The notes beneath the pieces were generated by a model. The model did no database searches. It worked only from the letters and a program-made list of their open reading frames with translations, and was not told where the DNA came from. From Gallionellaceae bacterium (GTDB lineage: Bacteria; Pseudomonadota; Gammaproteobacteria; Burkholderiales; Gallionellaceae), in assembly GCA_030690855.1 (NCBI GenBank), contig JAUYFR010000187.1:1-8050 (forward strand): a stretch of 8,050 nucleotides of DNA, in the 5' to 3' direction. Shown one piece after another: positions 6,312-8,050 of the stretch. The position numbers and the translations under genes were made by a program. How positions within the stretch are numbered: the stretch's first letter is position 1; the number at the start of each line of letters is the position of its first letter.

Positions 6312-6341
6312 TTGTAGGTCGGACTTCAGCCCGACCTACAA
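6312..6341. repeat. REP-like hairpin (GTAGGTCGG type) downstream of the YebC-family gene
   Basis: TTGTAGGTCGG (6312-6322) and CCGACCTACAA (6331-6341) are perfect 11-bp arms around an eight-base loop. This is a short form of the arm found in the 93-bp element at 3939-4031. It lies 32 bp past the stop of the YebC-family gene and could stabilise or end that transcript, though no T-run follows on the minus strand. Confidence 0.7.
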
Positions 6342-6373
6342 GAAGGTGTCTTGGCATAATGGACAATCCGTGT

Positions 6374-7081
6374 TTAACCCGCCAGGCCTACATACACGTT
6401 TAGCACATCATCATCGCCGTCTATCGCTTCCAAGAAGGCTTCAACTTCCTCTCGCTCCGCATCACTACTGAGTGAAACGGGGTTCTTTGGACGAAAGCCC
6501 AGCTTGGCAGAAACAACCGTAAATCCATGCGCTGGCAAGGCTTTACACACGGCATCTAAATCAGTGACATCCGTCAGAAAAAGCGCTGTGCCTTCTTCAT
6601 CCGCTGGCTCAAGGTCTTGCGCTCCCGCTTCGATAGCCGCCACTTCTGCATCCGCATCTTTGGCGTTAGCTGTTGCTTCAATCATGCCCACATAGCTAAA
6701 ATCCCACGACACCGAACCTTCGGCACCGAGCTGACCTTTGCGGAATAAAACGTTCATGCTCGACTTGGTGCGGTTGACGTTATCGGACAGACATTCAACG
6801 ATCACCGGCACACGATGCGGCGCAAAACCCTCGTACACCAAGCGCTCTAGCTGTGCTCCCCCATCTAACAGGCCTGCACCTTTTTTGATGGCGCGATCCA
6901 AGGTTTCGCGCGGCATGGAGGCTTTTTTAGCTTGCTCAACTACCAAGCGTAAACGTGAATTCGAATCAGGATCAGCGCCACCTTTCGCTGCCACCATAAT
7001 TTCTTTGGCTAATTTGCCAAAAATTTTACCTTTTGCGTTTGCTGCGATTTCTTTGTGTCTAGCTTTCCACTGTGCGCCCAT
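6374..7081 (-). CDS. YebC/PmpR-family protein (TACO1 superfamily)
   Basis: A complete 235-residue member of the YebC/PmpR/TACO1 family (DUF28). It opens with MGAQWKARHKEIAANAKGKI and the basic segment FGKLAKEIMVAAKGGADPDS, followed by the family signature NSRLRLVVEQAKKASMPRET and AIKKGAG (about residues 41-69). The later domains include YEGFAPHRVPVIVECLSDN and GSVSWDF. Members have been described as DNA-binding regulators (PmpR) and as translation factors that relieve ribosome stalling, for example at proline runs. The 'MGAQWK' start differs from the classic 'MAGHSKWANI' form, so this is the second, YeeN-like paralogue type found in proteobacteria, and I do not assign a symbol. The ATG at 7081 follows AAGAGA. 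It is separated from the porin by 117 bp and from the kinase by 145 bp and is probably its own unit. A functional link to the signalling genes is not evident. Confidence 0.92.
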   Translation of the reverse strand: MGAQWKARHKEIAANAKGKIFGKLAKEIMVAAKGGADPDSNSRLRLVVEQAKKASMPRETLDRAIKKGAGLLDGGAQLERLVYEGFAPHRVPVIVECLSDNVNRTKSSMNVLFRKGQLGAEGSVSWDFSYVGMIEATANAKDADAEVAAIEAGAQDLEPADEEGTALFLTDVTDLDAVCKALPAHGFTVVSAKLGFRPKNPVSLSSDAEREEVEAFLEAIDGDDDVLNVYVGLAG

Positions 7082-7151
7082 GATTATTCTCTTGTTTTTA
7101 TGTTGATCTTTTTAACTCATCCCCAGAAGGAATGCTCCTGACGCGTATCTT

Positions 7152-7170
7152 GCCTCAAGTAGCGTGAGGC
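7152..7170 (-). terminator. Short hairpin after the porin gene
   Basis: GCCTCA (7152-7157) and TGAGGC (7165-7170) pair around a seven-base loop, 29 bp past the porin stop. No T-run follows on either strand, so it may be a weak 3'-end structure and not an intrinsic terminator. The rest of the 7082-7198 spacer shows nothing I can support. Confidence 0.25.
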
Positions 7171-7198
7171 TTCAACGCCGAACGCCGGAAAAACAGAA

Positions 7199-8050
7199 TT
7201 AGAACGACCAAGTGAGTTGCACACTGATACGGTCCCCCAGATTATCAGCGATGTTGAGTGCATTATTGCGTGCGACTCCAGCAGCAATTGCCGTCGGGTT
7301 GCTCACCTTCATGTTGCGCCATTCGTAATTAAAAATAGCGCGAGTGGCCGGATTGATAAAGTACTGTAAACCCAGCGTGGTACTAGCCATCTCTCGCTCA
7401 TTGGCAGCAGTCTGCATCATAAAATCGAGATAGTCATAGCGCAGATCAGCTTCCCACTGCGGCAGGAAACGCCAGCCGCCTTCGACATACCAACCGTCAG
7501 CTTTTTCATTCACACCGGCAGCAAAAGCTTGCCCCGCAAAAGGTGGCGTCTGTCCGCCCACGATCATGCCATTGCCGCGTAAATATTCTGACGAGACACG
7601 ATATTTGCCGCGCAGATATTTGAGCCCCAGCCCTTCTCGCACCAGCCCGAAATGTTCTGTGCCAAACAATCTGGAGCCATCCTGCCGCCATACAAACGCG
7701 CTGACATCTTCACGATTAGGGCCTTGCCCGCCAAATAGATACGAGGTCTGAAAGCGCACCGTTAGGTCTTTACGCGCATCGCTGTCGTTCGGATTATCGA
7801 TACTGCCGCCGTTGGAAACCATCGCGGCGTAGGAGTATTCCCACTGCCCCTGATTGAACCCGTCATAGACCTGCACGCCCCAATCGCGAAAGCCGGAAAA
7901 CCCGCTGACCAGCCTAGCGCTCGAAGCACCGTTGACGTTGACGGCACCGTTCGCTGCAACCGGCAAGCCCACCAACAAATACAGCACTGCGTTGGAGTTA
8001 TACACATAGGGGTAGGAGGTATTGATCGCCAGTAGCGCTTCTTCACTCGT
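7199..8050 (-). CDS. Outer-membrane porin, C-terminal part (start beyond window)
   Basis: The last 283 residues of a beta-barrel outer-membrane protein. Alternating aromatic/polar strands are visible, for example WEYSYAAMV, LTVRFQTSYLF, GWYVEGGWRFL and WEADLRYDYLDF. The chain ends SVQLTWSF, with the terminal Phe needed for recognition by the BAM assembly machinery. The C-terminal repeats (LGLQYFINPATRAIFNYEW) resemble the phosphate-selective porin O/P-like group, but the substrate cannot be inferred. The frame stays open to the window edge, reading TSEEALLAINTSYPYVYNSN before the GTG at 8005, so that GTG is internal and the gene starts upstream of position 8050. Full-length members run to roughly 350-450 residues, so about a third is missing. 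It is convergent with nothing here and lies directly upstream of the YebC-family gene in the same direction. Confidence 0.85.
   Translation of the reverse strand, partial: TSEEALLAINTSYPYVYNSNAVLYLLVGLPVAANGAVNVNGASSARLVSGFSGFRDWGVQVYDGFNQGQWEYSYAAMVSNGGSIDNPNDSDARKDLTVRFQTSYLFGGQGPNREDVSAFVWRQDGSRLFGTEHFGLVREGLGLKYLRGKYRVSSEYLRGNGMIVGGQTPPFAGQAFAAGVNEKADGWYVEGGWRFLPQWEADLRYDYLDFMMQTAANEREMASTTLGLQYFINPATRAIFNYEWRNMKVSNPTAIAAGVARNNALNIADNLGDRISVQLTWSF

Noticed and set aside
8003..8005. GTG at 8005 as the porin start
   Set aside because: The frame continues open to the window edge with porin-like residues and there is no signal peptide after the GTG, so it is internal to a truncated gene.
7762..8046. 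Minus-strand 94-residue open frame overlapping the porin
   Set aside because: It is an out-of-frame shadow of the porin, lacking strand-like periodicity or any recognisable family.

Overview
The window reads as a chromosomal segment of a Gram-negative proteobacterium, most likely gammaproteobacterial. The signs are an outer-membrane porin ending in Phe, Sec-type periplasmic proteins, a YebC/PmpR-family protein of the short 'MGAQWK' type, and GTAGGTCGGG-type intergenic palindromes of the kind common in gammaproteobacteria. No species can be named from the sequence alone. All convincing genes lie on the minus strand, so transcription runs from the high to the low coordinates.

Layout in order of transcription: (1) 8050-7199, the C-terminal 283 residues of a beta-barrel porin whose start lies outside the window. 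(2) 7081-6374, a complete YebC/PmpR-family protein. (3) 6373-6229, a spacer with a REP-like hairpin and a possible promoter. (4) 6228-4093, a membrane histidine kinase with a periplasmic PhnD-type binding domain fused to PAS, HisKA and HATPase domains (TtrS-like architecture); no response regulator adjoins it. (5) 4092-3796, a gene-free spacer holding a possible terminator, a 93-bp palindromic element with 17-bp perfect arms, a second REP-like repeat, and a candidate promoter with a tandem 10-bp direct repeat. (6) 3795-1, a tight signalling cassette: a solitary SBP_bac_3 periplasmic binding protein, a PAS histidine kinase overlapping it by ATGA, an Rcp1/CheY-like response regulator, and a second receiver protein cut by the window edge.

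The likely logic is periplasmic ligand sensing feeding a phosphorelay. The free binding protein has no ABC permease or ATPase beside it and is translationally coupled to the kinase, so it is a plausible input to it. The neighbouring PhnD-kinase may feed the same receivers. Neither receiver shows an output domain inside the window.

The most unusual signal is not a normal gene. Between the complete kinase stop (968) and the first receiver start (842) lies a 27-codon fragment encoding the C-terminal tail of a different histidine kinase. Its stop overlaps the receiver start (TAATG) and it carries that receiver's Shine-Dalgarno. It looks like the scar of a lost or replaced kinase whose end was kept because it initiates the next gene.
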